64,000 bases of DNA from Heliocidaris tuberculata (taxonomy: Eukaryota > Echinodermata > Echinoidea > Camarodonta > Echinometridae). The stretch covers positions 17,540,911 to 17,604,910 of the forward strand of contig CM046844.1 of the NCBI GenBank assembly GCA_025618425.1. Reading direction: 5' to 3'. Positions within the stretch are counted from its first letter, which is position 1. The number at the start of each line of letters is the position of its first letter. The position numbers and the translations under genes were made by a program. Shown one piece after another: positions 1 through 13,234 of the stretch. Under the pieces are notes generated by a model. That model saw only the letters and a program-made list of their open reading frames with translations, did no database searches and had not been told where the DNA came from.

Positions 1-1640
1 ATACATTTTATTCGGCAGTGGGAATTAAGACTTACATGTATTTCAATAGCTGCTTTTGTGACATAGAAAATACTGCACTTATTTAATTCAGTTCTATGGA
101 TCTATTTCAGAAAGCTCATACCCAGAATTCTTGTTCTTACGAAACAAGTACTTTGTCATCATGTATATACACTGTATGTACTTGATTTTTAGACTGTCTT
201 ACTGACAACATACACTGTACTAAGAAAAAAAAGAAGATATTTTGGGTACCAGTATTAAGTTGAATTAAAAGAAAACAGAGAGATCAAATTGTTCTCCTTT
301 ACAAAAACAGAATATTGAAAGAGAACATTTCCATGCAAAAAATTCACAGTCAGTACCAAAAGCAGACATACTTATTGAAAAATTTCAGGAGCATAGTCTC
401 CATAACTTTAGGATTCATTCTAGACAGTAATTTATTTCTACTTCTTTCTAACAAATACCATTATGCTACATGACATGGAATATTTATGTGTATCAAAGCA
501 GAAATATTTCTTTGAAATGTCTTTTTGAACAACATACTGACTGATACTGCAAGTTCTTCTAATATTGTTTTCTTTGTGTGAACATCACTGAATGGGGTAT
601 AAACAAATTGGAAATACATTTTTGTAATCTATTAGTCCCACACACTGATTAATTCAGTGTCACTCTCCCCAGTGCAATAACATCAGCTCAAGACTTGTGG
701 CTCCAAAGCCAAGGGTTTTTGACTAGAGCTTGGAAAAATCCTGGCACATACGCAAAATGCAGATAAAAAAAGTACTTTTGCTAAGTGGATTAACACTATC
801 TCCTATCTCAAAAATATGCTTTCATATCAAGTGTTTTCGATATTGATATCTGTGAATCAGTCACAACAATACTCCTTAGAAATTGCTTCTATGTTTATGG
901 TGATCATGATCTTGGATTTATTAATAAGATGTTAAAATTTGCTGTGACCATGTTGAAATAAAGAAAATGAATATTTAGGATATTAATTCTAGTGGTGCGT
1001 TTAATTCTAGCCGCCTTTTTCATCTTCTTTCAAGCTGTGAGAATAAAAAATACTGTAATGATAACGTGACAAGTCGTTTAAACCAATCACTGTTTATCTT
1101 CCTTCATTACATGTTTACGAGGGATATACTTCACAGGCTTTCAGTCAAAGTCAGGATCTGTTTCCGTTTAGGATTACTCATGGCTGAACTTTTTCTGCAC
1201 AGCCCCCTTGTAAAACTTGTTGTTTAGTCATCCTTGGTACAATCTAAGACACCCAAGAGTATTCTCGGGATAATTCGTCTTCCCATCCCTCTTTCATCAC
1301 ATGCGTGTAACATAAGTCTACTCCTGATGGAATGCTTTCAACATGAAACGTCTTGAAAAAAAGTAAATGCCATGGCAACCCTTTTTCAGAAAGCTAGATA
1401 ATTTACACTTTTGCATTACTTTTTTGAGCATTGTGCTATAATTTTGTAAATAGTGAGATGATTCGCATTATCAAATCATAGCTTAAAAGTATATCATAGT
1501 CGATGTGAGATCTTATTTTGGGGCTTGTTTTGACCAGCAAAATATTGATAAGTTGGAAGAAAAATTGCAGAATATTATACCCAAAAAACACCTAACATAC
1601 ATGTACATGTTGGATGGTATTAGGTGTAGTCCACTTAAAT
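1..1640. other. AT-rich non-coding DNA
   Basis: No exon, long frame or recognisable repeat was seen. It lies on the 5' side of the MEPCE exons and may be intronic. Confidence 0.5.
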
Positions 1641-1658
1641 CTTGGTTTGGGAAGCAGA

Positions 1659-1788
1659 GGCCAGTTTCTCGAAACCGTCATAAGTCTAAGTTCGTGGACA
1701 TCCCATTGAAACGCGTGTTAATTCTTCAACACGCGTTTCTATGGGATGTCCATGAACTTAGACTTATGACGGTTTCGAGAAACTGGCC
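1659..1788. mobile_element. 130-bp near-perfect palindrome (MITE)
   Basis: Two ~60-bp arms beginning GGCCAGTTTCTCGAAACCGT fold onto each other with only a couple of mismatches around an AATTCTTC-type loop. No coding capacity. Confidence 0.8.
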
Positions 1789-1799
1789 CCTGGAGATTA

Positions 1800-3170
1800 G
1801 ATTTAGATAGAATGAAAACCTTGAATGAAACGGAAGTTGAAATTGTAAAGAAATGGGCAGCAATGAAAAGTTCCTGAAGAAGAAAATGAAGAAATCAGAA
1901 AAGGTAGACTGGGACTCCAGCTTGTGAACAGCTACATGTACATGTAGGTCACTGACTGACACTATAACCTTGTCAGGTCAAATTTTTTGCTAAAATTTCA
2001 AAATGAGAGGCAACAACACTGATGTTATAGATGAACTGGTATCGGTGATCTTGAGATGGATTTCACAGAAAATATGGAATGATGTTAGAAATAAAAGGAT
2101 GGGACTTTCATGTACATGTAGTACTTGTGTGCTCATAAATGCAACTTTGGTCTTTTGAATTCATTAAAAAAGATAATGGGCTGGGCAAACAATGTATACA
2201 TTAAGTACATGTATTTTTATAATGAAGAAGAAGAAAAAAAAAAGGAAATTAAATGAGGCAAACTTTTAAGGTGGTTGGCTGGAGGTACATGTAGTCATTT
2301 ATAAATCCCCACAAAGTTCACATGTTTGTGTGTTCCGAATAGACGTACTTCAATTGATGCATAAAATGCAATTTTGTTTTTGAGCGCTCATTTTTCCCCC
2401 ATTAAAAAATTTTTTTTTTTTGCAGCAATTTGCATTATATTTCTCCTTTGTTTTCAGAGCTTTTAACAATTTTTCCTCAGCTGTTTATTGAGCTCTACAT
2501 CAGTGCATGTACATGTAGGTCCTGCATGTATCTGAATTGCTCCCATTTCTGCGTTTAATTTTTTTTTGGGGGGGGGGAGGGGGGAGCCACCTCATTTTCA
2601 CTGTGTAGAGCCTACATTTATGTGATTTTCCATTGCCATAAAGATACCTTTCAGGAATACCGATTCAGCTTCTAAAGAGTCTTCTAATGTCTTTATTATC
2701 CCAAACTATTTTTAACAAGTCTATTACTTCATGTGTAACATCCTCAACAAGCCTGCGGTTTTCTCTTGGAACTAATTACGCACACCGCTTCCTTCACTCA
2801 CTAGCACCTTTACACTACCTCAATTTATTGAAAATTGGCTCTGATAGGGTATGTTTAATCATGCTAATAATAATTAATACCGTAGCGTAGCATAGTAGTA
2901 AAGGTACATGTGTAGGATTGTATGGATGATCCAAGTATTCTATTTTAACAAATCTCTGACAAAACCTCAGGCTCTTTTTTGCAATGAATAAACCAAATAA
3001 AAAAATAAAGTGGAGGGGTGGGGGTGGGGGGCTGGGTTTTGCTTCAGGTGTTTTTTCAGCCACTGTTGTAAAAAATATTTCTGTCTGAGGGATGTTATGA
3101 AAGAAATCTTTGAAGATGTTTGTTTGACATTTGAAAAAGCTAGTAATCCTCACAGATCTACCGGTAGTTT
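1800..3170. other. Non-coding DNA with homopolymer runs
   Basis: AT-rich with T11 near 2410, G9 near 2567 and a G-rich stretch near 3010-3040. No exon recognised; the short frames here have no family features. Confidence 0.5.
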
Positions 3171-3177
3171 TCATATT

Positions 3178-4097
3178 TATGCCTCCGCCCACCGAAGGTG
3201 GTGCCGCAGGCATTATGTTTTCGGGTTGTCCGTCCGTCCGTCCGTTCCGCTTTCTTGTTCAAGTGATAACTCAAGAACCACATGAGGTATGAACTTCAAA
3301 CTTGGTGCTAGATGTATCACCATAGGAAGACGATCTGATTAGATTTTGGGGTACATAGGTCAAAGATCAAGGTCACAGAGGCCAATTTCTGAAATTTCAG
3401 GTGTTAGCCTCATTCTCATGATAACTCAAGAACCATTTGAGGTATAAACTTTAAACTTGGTGCTAGTATGTATCACCATAGGAAGAGGATCTGATTAGAT
3501 TTTGGGGTATGTAGGAAAAAGGTCAAAGGTCACAGGTCAATTTCTGAAATTTCAGGTGTTAGCCTTGTTAACACGATATCTCAAGAACCATTTGAGGTAT
3601 GAACTTCAAACTTGGTGCTAGTATGTATCACCATAGAAAGACGATCTGGTTAGATTTTGGGATACGTAGGGCAAAGGTCAAAGGTCATAGAGGTCAATTC
3701 TGAAATTGCCGGTTTTAGCCTTAACGCGATATCTCAAGAATCATTTGACCCATTAACTTCAAACTTGGAACTAGTATGCATCACCATAATGAGACGAACT
3801 GATTAGATTTTTGTTCACGTAGGTCAAAGGTAACAGGTCATAGAGGTCAGTATACAGGTGTATGTGAAATTAATGTTTTTTTACCTTTGTTATTGATATC
3901 TCAACTATTTTGTATTCATGACTAGGAGGAGATAAAGTGATCAGATGTTTTGGTTATAAGGTGTAAGGCAAATGTCAAAGAGGTCAATTAACATGTAATT
4001 AGAGGCTTTTTATTCTGGTTATCACAAGATTTCAACAACAGTTTGAGCCATCAACTGAATTTAGGCGGAGGCATATAGGAGACGCAGTCACATTCAT
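3178..4097. mobile_element. TATGCCTCCGCC element, copy 1 (~0.9 kb)
   Basis: Bounded by TATGCCTCCGCC and its complement GGCGGAGGCATA, with a further shared tail to TCACATTCAT. After a (CCGT)n stretch at 3229, the interior is a tandem array of about five diverged ~125-bp units, each with TTCAAACTTGGTGCTAG, TATCACCATA and AGGTCAAAGGTCA-type sequence, then CTCAAGAACCATTTGA. A second copy lies at 16659-17410. Confidence 0.85.
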
Positions 4098-4099
4098 TT

Positions 4100-5600
4100 A
4101 TTCTGTCTTGAATTAAATGTAAATCAGCAGTGACTGAGGCAGAAACTAAGTAAGCATGACTAGGCTATTGTATCAATGAAAAAAGTGCATGTGAAGGGAG
4201 GATGATTTAGCTCCAGGAAGCTCTAAAAAGAACTCTCATTGAAAAAATAAAGTAGTAAAATGCATTAAGGTAACATTGACCAAATGTAAAAAGAGCTATT
4301 TCATGTATAAGCAAAAAATTTTTTTCCCCCTCACTATTTCACATTCATGATTACTTTGCATGGTTATCCTGTTTTTCAGTGACTCATTATGGTATTGGTA
4401 CACATCTTTCTGGTAATCAATTTTTTTAAATTCACAGTGAGTTTGATATTAATACTTGGGATAAATTTGGACTTTTTAGAATTCAAAGCAAGCATCAATA
4501 ATATGTGAACGCTTGTCCAGGGTTTTTTTGAAATTCAGCAATATCATGGTTCATATGTAATTAAGTTTGCCCCAATATAATTCCCTTTTTCTGGTTTCAT
4601 GTTGATGATGTTGAGGTCATGTTACACCTGTTGCCAATTTACCATCATCGAACCTCATAGCTGTGTTCACACATTAAAGTAGTCTATGGTCTGGTCTGAT
4701 GTCCTACCTGGGCTGCATTCATATTGTGCCATAAGTGCTCACTCTGGGTTGGGTCGGTACTGAAGAAGTGCGTTCGGTTACTCGGTATCAACCAAAACGG
4801 ACAAAATTTTATTTCTTGTCCTTTAAGAAAACAATCAAATAAAGATTCAACGATTTCATGAAGCAAACAGTCAGTCAATCAATCAGTACATTTTTTAATC
4901 ATTTGCTGTAATACGAACCTATTTTCACATAATTGTCTTGATTAACACATGTATATCCTGTATTCTGGATACATTTATTCTTTAATTTGATTTTGTTATT
5001 ATTGGATGTCTGGATGATAAATTTCACGTTCAAGTTCATGTGTGAACACTACTACCTCTATATTTTGTTGTCATGCCAGTCTGTCATGTTGACTAGGAGA
5101 TTGTTCACACCTGTTACTTGCATCAAACTTGACAATGCGTCTCAGTGGCTTAGAGTATGTGAATCATCAAAGATCCGGGCCAAGCTCATTATCTAGCAAA
5201 ATAGTCTGAGTCTGATTGTTTCACTTTAACCCGAGTTTTGAACTGTACATACTCCAAGACACTCGTAAATGACAATCAGTTTGCTTGACTTTTCCGATGC
5301 AGCTTTCTTATCGTTCTTGCATGATGTATGCACAATCCATCCACAGTGATAAAAATATATTGTACCTTTAAAGACAAAATGAAATAAGATTAAATATTTT
5401 CACATTTAAAAAGAAAAAAGGAACAGGTATCTAATAGGTTCCCCTATATTGAATTATTTTCTCTGTCTAATGGCAAACAAAAGTGATTTCAATGTTTTAC
5501 ACATTTATGATTGGAAAAAGGGAAATTTGGCCTATTTTATTTTTGTTTATTATTTTATTTTGTTTTTATTTCTATTTGTATTTATTTATTTATGTATTTG
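4100..5600. other. Non-coding DNA
   Basis: AT-rich sequence without a recognised exon or structured repeat. Confidence 0.45.

Positions 5601-5635
<35 letters not shown>
5601..5635. repeat. (AT)n microsatellite
   Basis: Uninterrupted TA dinucleotides; a second TA/TACATG-rich tract follows at 5780-5826. Confidence 0.95.
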
Positions 5636-5636
<1 letters not shown>

Positions 5637-5639
5637 CAC

Positions 5640-6740
5640 AGGATACTGCTTTTCGGAGACACACGACAATGCGGTTTATTCTGTCATAATAGCGCGACCT
5701 ACATGTACGTGCAGGGGACACGAGTACAAAGAAAAAATACAAAGAGTGTCTCCCTATTACACCAGTTTTGGGTTTATACATGTATGTACATGTACATGTA
5801 TATATATACATGTATATATATATATTTTTATTTATTTATTTATTTTTTTTTGGGGGGGGGCTGGATGTCATTTTGCTGTCCATAACAATTTGGATTAATT
5901 TGTCTGGGGTGGGGAGGGGGGTCCCTCCTTTTTCCTTGTCAGAATTTTTTTGAACCCCCTTTTCAAAATCCTAGATCTGCTCCTGCAACTGTTAATCAGT
6001 ACCTGTGATGCTCAAGATTGAGGAGATAATACGATGACAGAAAACATGGATCTAATATACGATAGAACATTGCATGACAAAGAGAAGTGGCAAATTTAAT
6101 ATTGAGCTAGAATGTCAGGGTTCATATAGATCTCTGATACTCTGAAGATGGAAAAAAATTATACCCAAGAGAGATGTGGTCCTGTAAGAAAAGGGAGAAG
6201 TGTCAAATTCCATCAATTACCTCATCACAGCTCTTTTAGCTTTGTCACTGGTTAGCAACATGGTATATGCACTAACTTTTCAATGCACTTCTCTATTCTT
6301 TCCCTCTCACTCTAGTCAGGTTCACACGAAGCGAGCTAAACTTCAAGTTTCACTTGTTGTTTCAAAACTTTAAGTTATCTTGTAGTTTCAGACCGTATGA
6401 ACGGACTCGTAGTTTCAAAACTTGAAGTTTACTTGTAGTTCTAGAACCACAAGCGAGCTTGTAGTTAACGCCGAAACCACGAGCTGCAGGGTCCTCTGTT
6501 GTAGTTATGGACGGTGTGGAGAGAATAGACAAAGTTTAGAAAACTCATTATTAATGATGATCTCTCTGTTCATGTTAAACGACAATCACTCGACTTGTAA
6601 TCTCAGAACAACGAGCGTCATTGTTTCAGGCCTGTGTGAACCCTCGTCGTCGTCGTTAATATAAAGTCGTTGTTTCGTTAACTGAAAGTTTCGCTAACTT
6701 AAAGTTTCGAAATCACAAGTATCGTATGAACGTAGCTTCT
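5640..6740. other. Non-coding DNA with diverged repeat
   Basis: G9 at 5852 and GGGGTGGGGAGGGGGG at 5907. From 6315 to 6730 many degenerate copies of a TTTCAAAACTTGAAGTTT-like motif occur between GGTTCACACGAA and TCGTATGAACG, possibly an old TIR element; weakly supported. Confidence 0.4.
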
Positions 6741-6743
6741 ATC

Positions 6744-7113
6744 ATTCCCTCACCCTCTCTCTCTCTCTCTCTCTCCCCTCTCCATCTTCCTCCCACTCTA
6801 TCTCTTTTTTAAATCTCTCCTCTCTCCCTTTCTTTCAGGTCTCCATCTCTCTCTCTCTCTCTTTCCCCTCTCTCTCTCTCTCTCTCCATCTCTCTCTCCC
6901 CTCTCCATCTTCCTCCCACTCTATCTCTTTTTTAAATCTCTCCTCTCTCCCTTTCTTTCAGGTCTCCATCTCTCTCTCTCTCTTTCCCCTCTCTCTCTCT
7001 CTCTTTCTCCCCTCTCTCTCTCTCTCTTTCCTCTCTCTCTCTCTCTCTCTTTCCTCTCTCTCTCTCTCTCTTTCTCCCCTCTCTCTCTCTCTTTCCCCTC
7101 TCTCTCTCTCTCT
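6744..7113. repeat. (CT)n tract with a ~124-bp tandem duplication
   Basis: Almost pure pyrimidine. The block with CCATCTTCCTCCCACTCTAT occurs at about 6780 and again at about 6904, followed by interrupted CT repeats. Confidence 0.9.
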
Positions 7114-7341
7114 ATAAAAAGGTTGAGAAAGGTTGATCACATGTACGTAGTACATAAGGATTGGTGCATACTGTAGTATACTTTTCAGCTATTTTGCGTC
7201 GTGTTTCAATTATGAGGGCATTTGAAGAGCAATGCTTTTGAGGGGACATTTGTGCTCTATATTCTCCTAAGCTGACATAAAATGAATCAGACAGCTCGTA
7301 AACCATTTTTCACCTTTACCAGAACTCAACCTTCCCTTTAA
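7114..7341 (-). mobile_element. Family D MITE, 5'-truncated copy 1
   Basis: Reverse copy of the ~390-bp family seen whole at 29943-30452. It shares GAGGGCATTTGAAGAGCAAT and CCAGAACTCAACCTTCCC and ends at TTAA (7338-7341). The other end is cut by the CT tract. Confidence 0.7.
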
Positions 7342-7344
7342 CTC

Positions 7345-8340
7345 TAAATATTTTAATTACAGAGAAAGTCCACCCTGATATCAACTTGTTTAATTATAAG
7401 AAGCAGTAAAGTCAAAGAAACAGATCAGTTTGCCATATTTGCCCTGCATGTGCTGAAAAAAACCATAAATTTCCATTCTCTATAATATATTTTATCATAC
7501 GTGCACCCTATAGATATAATCATTTCACGTACATGTACATGTATTAAACAAAACCTGTTTGATACAAATCTATTCCCTCATCAAAAACAGTTGCCTATAT
7601 GTGTTCAATTGATAACAACTTCAAGAATTCATAACTTTCATCAAAAACAAAGACTAATGAAAATTTATGAATTTTTGTGTACAGAGCAATTGGGAGAGGG
7701 GCTCACAAGATACACCACTGAGTTGCCTATTTTTGTTCAATTGATAACAACTTCAAAAATTCATAACTTTCTTATTTCTTATCGAATTTTGCTGTTTCTT
7801 CAATTTGTCTGCTTCGTATATAAACCCAACATAATATCAGGGTGCACATTCCTTGCATGTATGAAATTAGAGGAAAACTGAATTCATGTGAGGATTTAGC
7901 TCTCAAAATTCAGCCAAAAATTATGAATTCTTCACCCTGGATAGCAACAAGGTCTAATAGACTAGGGCATGTTTACTATGACAACGGCATTTTATCGAGG
8001 GGATGTGATGTGAGTCATATCAGATTCTAAATTCTAAGGATGAGCATTTTTAGATGGGGTCAAGAATTATGATATGAATGATATCAGAGATAGAGATGCA
8101 TACCTCTGACTACTACTACTAGTACTACTACTTCAACTTCTTATACTATTCATACTGTTACTACTAGTACTTTGTCCACAACTGCTGCTATTACTAGTAC
8201 TTTTCTTATTATTAATATTACAGTTCTATTATTATTTCTAGTCTTATAACCTCTACTTCTACATCACTGAAGTTTGTTCACATATAGTGCGGTAAATCGT
8301 AGAAGTTCTTTGTTTATATGAACAGCATGTGGGAATGAAA
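7345..8340. other. Non-coding DNA with a ~130-bp direct repeat
   Basis: GTTCAATTGATAACAACTTC occurs at 7604 and 7736 within similar surroundings ending CATAACTTTC. Near 8110-8205 there are degenerate (TAC)n triplets. No exon. Confidence 0.5.
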
Positions 8341-8349
8341 AGGGTTCTG

Positions 8350-8548
8350 TAAAACCAGAATTTTTCGCGAATATTGCTAGTGGTCCAGATTTGCGAAAGT
8401 TTCATACCGATTTCATACAGATTTTCAAGTCATAAAGTCACAATTGAAACAACATAAAATTAATGCAATTCGCGAAAGTTTCTTGCTGCAAAATTGGCTG
8501 TCAATTCGCGAAAGTTTTATGTCACGAAAGTTTCTCGTTTTACAGCTA
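8350..8548. mobile_element. ~200-bp MITE rich in TTCGCGAAA
   Basis: Ends CTGTAAAACCAGAA and the complement of CTGTAAAACGAGAA. Several TTCGCGAAAGTTT motifs lie inside. Resembles the interior of the MITE at 52251. Confidence 0.6.
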
Positions 8549-8559
8549 TGCATAAGAAA

Positions 8560-9285
8560 GGTGCTACGTATATTCACTTTAATGTATCTGTGTGTTATAA
8601 GATACAGGTATGTGACGCACATTCTCTTATGTCGTATGCTTTGGTAAACCACTGCGGCATATGTGAACATGGCTATTAATTCTACTATCACAGCTACTAC
8701 TACATGGAATTGATGGAATATTGATTCTGCTTTTTCTTATTCTGTCTCTGATACTGTATGCCCTGCATGGAGAATTAAATAAATGAATAAATACCCTTCC
8801 AATAATCCAAGGGCAACCAGGGTTGTATTAATCCTATGACATCAAATATTAAATCTCGAAGGAACACCAGTCGATATCATGAAGGGGGTGTGTAAAGATC
8901 GCGGCGGTTGGAGGGATTACTTCCCCCCTTACCCTTGAAGTCCTAGAGCTCTTTAGTCATTTCCCCCAAACTTTCTTGAACCCATCGACTATCACGAAAC
9001 AGGTCAGCTTACAACAGCATACATGTGTATACATTGGAAATTGGATATCCAGGATGCAACAGGTTAATCAAACAATGCACACTTACGACGGTGCTTGGTA
9101 TGCTGTGTTTCATGTTGCTCCCTACGTGACATACCAGTTCACATTTTGGTATTCAGAAGGTGTAACCGGTTCATACATGTTGTTGGAGTTCAAAACAATT
9201 CTATTATCAACTACATGTGGAATGAATACCGGTGTAGCTTCAAGAGAGCAAGGGGGTTAGAACGATGCGGTGTCTCGTCGTCTAC
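8560..9285. other. Non-coding DNA
   Basis: No exon or repeat recognised; short frames only. Confidence 0.45.
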
Positions 9286-9341
9286 TTAGAGCCAGAAGGG
9301 TGATGATTACTTGGAGTTAACACCTACTGCCTCTCAGCAGA
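9286..9341. repeat. GAGCCAGAAGGG hairpin, degenerate copy
   Basis: GAGCCAGAAGGGTGATGAT faces an imperfect complement TTAACACCTACTGCCTCTC. Related to hairpins at 27750 and 37880. Confidence 0.45.
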
Positions 9342-9465
9342 TGATATACAATAGGGAAAGTAGGTGACAAAAAAAATCCTTTGAATGGCTTCTTGTGTGA
9401 AGAATATTCTTCTTTTTTGCTCTAGGGAGGAAGGGGGGGGGGGGGGAGGGTAGGGATGTTCCAAG

Positions 9466-9971
9466 GGTATTTTATTGCTTTAGATCCATGCATATTCTGT
9501 TGTTGATATCAATATGAAGACATACATGTAATCTGATTTGAAGATGATCAATATTTATCACCAAGTGAACCCCTTCCCCCCAAATCCAATTTGATAGCTA
9601 ATTAGATGTTTACGTGTGATGCTATCTTTATGATTTTATCAATAGACTCTTTTTGGGGCAGTTTTTCTTTTCCTCAGAATTCTTATTAGTTTATTCTGAA
9701 ATCATGTGGAATATTAATTTATTGCTATTGGGTATTTTATTGCTTTAGATCCATGCATATTCTGTTGTTGATATCAATATGAAGACATAATCAGATTTGA
9801 AGATGATCAATATTTATCACCAAGTGAACCCCTTCCCCCCAAATCCAAGTTGATAGCTAATTAGATGTTGACATATGATGCTATCTTTATGATTTGATCA
9901 GTAGACTCATTTTGGGGCATTTTTTTCCCCCTCAGATTTCTTATTAGTTTATTCTGAAATCATGTAGAATA
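9466..9971 (+). repeat. ~264-bp tandem duplication
   Basis: Two copies, starting about 9466 and 9730, beginning TATTTTATTGCTTTAGATCC and both ending near TTCTGAAATCATGT. They differ by small changes, including a TACATG insertion in copy 1. Confidence 0.9.
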
Positions 9972-10030
9972 AAGATGTAACAAATCACCTGGTAGGTTGA
10001 GAAGAGATACAAACTTTGGTAAGGAGATTT

Positions 10031-10418
10031 TTGAAGAGAAGGTTGAGTTCTGGGAAAAGTTAAAAATATATTGTGAGCTTTCTCATTCATTTTATGTCAG
10101 TTGTGGATAAATATCATAGTATGTCCCCTGAAAAGGAGTGCTCCTCATTTGCCCTCATATTCGAAATATGCCAAGAAATAGCCGAAATGTTAAAGCCGAA
10201 GATTAATGCCACATGTGTGTGCAGTCCCATATACCCATTTCTGTGTGCAGTGAATGTGCTTTTCAGCGAGATTGGGTCAATATCTTATCATTTTGATGAT
10301 TCCAAAACCTGACAGTATACACCAATTCTAAGGTTAACATGATAAACCTTTCCCACTTGCTTTGAGACAGTTTCTTTCACTAATTAATTGCATGACCAGA
10401 ACTGAACTTTATCTTTAA
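10031..10418 (+). mobile_element. Family D MITE, copy 2
   Basis: Starts near GAGAAGGTTGAGTTCTGGG and ends CCAGAACTGAACTTTATCTT with TTAA at 10415-10418. Carries the internal signatures ATGTCCCCTGAAAAGGA and GTCCCATATACCCATTTC. The left TTAA is lost. Confidence 0.8.
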
Positions 10419-10424
10419 TTAGTC

Positions 10425-11705
10425 TCTCTTGCAGTCACTTACAGTGTATATTCAAATGAGGCTCTCTGCATATTCTTTACAAAAAAATGTTCTCCTTGAA
10501 GGAGAGCTAGGTGTTCTAGTTGAAATGAAGGTGTGGAATCTGATAAGGTTGTCCACGCCTGCCAGCTGATTTCTAGCTTTCTGATCTGGTCAAAACTATA
10601 ATTTGACTGATGAAAACTGATACCTATCGCGCCATAGGACTCTTACCTCATTTTATCTGTCTGGTTCTCTCTCCCTCTGCCTAATTTTTCTTACCTTCTT
10701 TATCCCTCTTTCTCTCTGTCTCTCACCCCCGTTCAGATTTGGAAAACTTTACATGAACCGGTTGACTACCGAATTCTCAAATTCACATAGTCTTGATACA
10801 GGGACAGCCCAGTTCCTGTAGGCGGCAGGTTAATTTGTATTGCTTGAAAGTCCTTTTTTTGTGTGTGAACGTTGTATAGTAAAATATGCTGTGTGCATAA
10901 TGACGACAAAACTTTGTAAAGTGGAACAGAGTTTTTGACATTTCCTATTCCTATCTTTAGTTTAATTAATAAGCTTGCATATGTATCTTCATCAATCATT
11001 CTCTCCCTTATCTCTGTTTTTCCCCCATGTCTGCTTCTTGACATCATATTCCCCCTCTTATCCCTGTTTATATCGCCTATTTCTACTTTTTCATAGTCTC
11101 TGTTTTCTCCTACCTACTAAATTTTTGATAAAAAGTTTTTTCTGCTCACATAGGTAATGAATTTTGCATCTTTTGTGTATTTGCTTTTATCCTTCCCCTA
11201 CTCTGTAGAGTATATATATTTATCCAACAGATTTTATTTCATTACTGATGATCATATTTACGTGTAGGTGATACAAGTATCCATGTACACATATAAGTAT
11301 GATGATACATGTATTTAACATTATATCTGTGCCGAGTAACAAAAATCGACTTCCAAGGCAACAGCCACCACTTTAAAGAGGCACTCAATTGTATTAGTAT
11401 CTGGCAGAGATGTCCCTGTTTGATCTTGTAATATGATTCAACAATCAACTGATCTCAGGATACAGTGTTTGGAATGATGAGAGTGGTGTAGATTTCTGTA
11501 TTTGCAATCTCCTTTTGTCTGTCCGTCGTCCTTTGGAAACGGGCATCAGAATTTTTCTATGGAATAATAATTGAAATTGTTACTAGAAAATATGATATTT
11601 GAGGAAGATTTGTGAGACTTTTTTGGTGAAAATTTAATTCAGTGTCTGGACTTGTTATAAGGAACTGTTCATACACTGCAGCTTAGATCACCTTACTAAT
11701 CACAC
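10425..11705. other. Non-coding DNA
   Basis: AT-rich; pyrimidine-rich patch at 10665-10735. No exon recognised. Confidence 0.5.
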
Positions 11706-11711
11706 AAATCT

Positions 11712-11863
11712 GGGGGCCTCATTTCATAAAACTTGATATCAATAACAAGTTACAGTAATTGTTATAAGCTACTGAAATCCTTGAATCTGATTGGCTGAGA
11801 GCAGATTAGTCATAGAAATTGGGCAGTTGCTATTGATAACAAGTTTTATGAGACAGGGCCCAG
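11712..11863 (+). mobile_element. GGGCCC MITE, TTCATAAAACTTG type, copy 1
   Basis: GGGGGCCTCATTTCATAAAA at one end faces TTTTATGAGACAGGGCCC at the other. The shared core includes GTTATAAGCTACTGAAATCC and TCTGATTGGCTGAGAGC. Confidence 0.85.
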
Positions 11864-11869
11864 GCAAAT

Positions 11870-13100
11870 TAAATTCTGTATGAATAGACGAAAAGAAGTG
11901 AAACTCCATCAGAACAACTGTTGTGACTCACTGGGAAGTGTGTATGATAATACAGACAATATTGTATGAAAATCAAAGTTTAAAATGAGTAAAGGAGCTC
12001 ACTGCTGTTACAACAAAAACATCTCAAATCATTATATCACAGTTTATACAGGTATTCACAACTTCCCAGGGTCCAAAATTTGTGGTTTTACATACAGGCC
12101 GCGCTCAAACTATGGTTTTCCTCGATGCTTCAGGGTGACTAAACTCAGAGAAGTAAAAAAAAAAGGAAATTCATCTGCACCATGTGCTATCAGTTCTATA
12201 CAATCACTGCATTTGCAGTTGAGCGATCTCAAATCTAGAAATAGAACACAATATTTGGTGAATTATGCTGATATCGAAAGCAGACTCTGAATAATGCTTC
12301 GTACTGGCTTTCGCTTTGCGTACCATACTCGGGTCTAACACTTGTCTACTTCTACGAGCAGCCTCTCAAACAATTATCCTTTGGTGCAAAATAAAAATAA
12401 TTGGTAAACATTCACAATTACGTACCTCTACAGTTCATTTTAGAAGAATGATTGACAATGCATGCAATATTATAGGGTACAAAGGTACATGATGTAAACT
12501 AGTACTACAGTGTACCTTGTGTGATATCAACAATATTGGAGATAATTTGTCACCCCAATTGAAGATTGAGAATTTTGAAATACTCATTTATACATATGAA
12601 GTGAAGAGCAAACAGGAGAAATGTGTTGCATGAGGTGAGGACCTCTGTCCTTTTACAACCTGTAATTGATGGTGATACTTTTGAACTTGTCATGCAGTTG
12701 TTCAGCATCCTCTTTGTTTTTTAAAAAAAAATCTCTAATTTAAAAGATGAATAGGAGAAGGAAAGGACAATTCAAGGATATTTCATGTATCCAATATATA
12801 CTCTGAGCTCTCCTCTCTTTCTGTATTTCCCCAAGTGCTACAAACTTACAGCAGGAAGAGGACATGAAATTAATTTTTGAGTAGGAGATGACATTTCCTG
12901 CCTGCTCTGTCTCCATCTTTCAACCTTCTGCAATGACATCTAGTAGTCTGTTCAGACCAGAGGAAATTTATATGAATTTCAGATAAAGAAACGTATACAG
13001 CTTCATCGTAGAGCAAGGGGGTATACTGTATACACACATGAAAAAAGTGTTGTATAAAGAAACGTTGTACAGATAAACTAGTTTTGTGGAGTTCAGGGAG
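11870..13100. other. Non-coding DNA
   Basis: No exon or ordered repeat recognised. Confidence 0.45.
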
Positions 13101-13229
13101 TTCATAAAACTTGTCATCAATGACAAGTTGCAGTAACTGTTATAAGCTACTGAAATCCTTGCATCTGATTGGATGAGAGCAAATTTGTCGGTAAAAATCA
13201 CCGACAAGACACTTGATGAAACACCCCCC
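13101..13229 (+). mobile_element. GGGCCC MITE, TTCATAAAACTTG type, copy 2
   Basis: Same core as 11712-11863. The left terminus is worn; the right ends GATGAAACACCCCCCA. Confidence 0.75.
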
Positions 13230-13234
13230 AGGTC

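Noticed and set aside
5449..5953. Overlapping + strand frames of 60-149 codons
   Set aside because: Composed of Tyr/Ile/Phe from TA and TTTAT repeats; no protein features.
6744..7155. Arg/Glu-rich - strand frame
   Set aside because: Translation of the GA/CT microsatellite.
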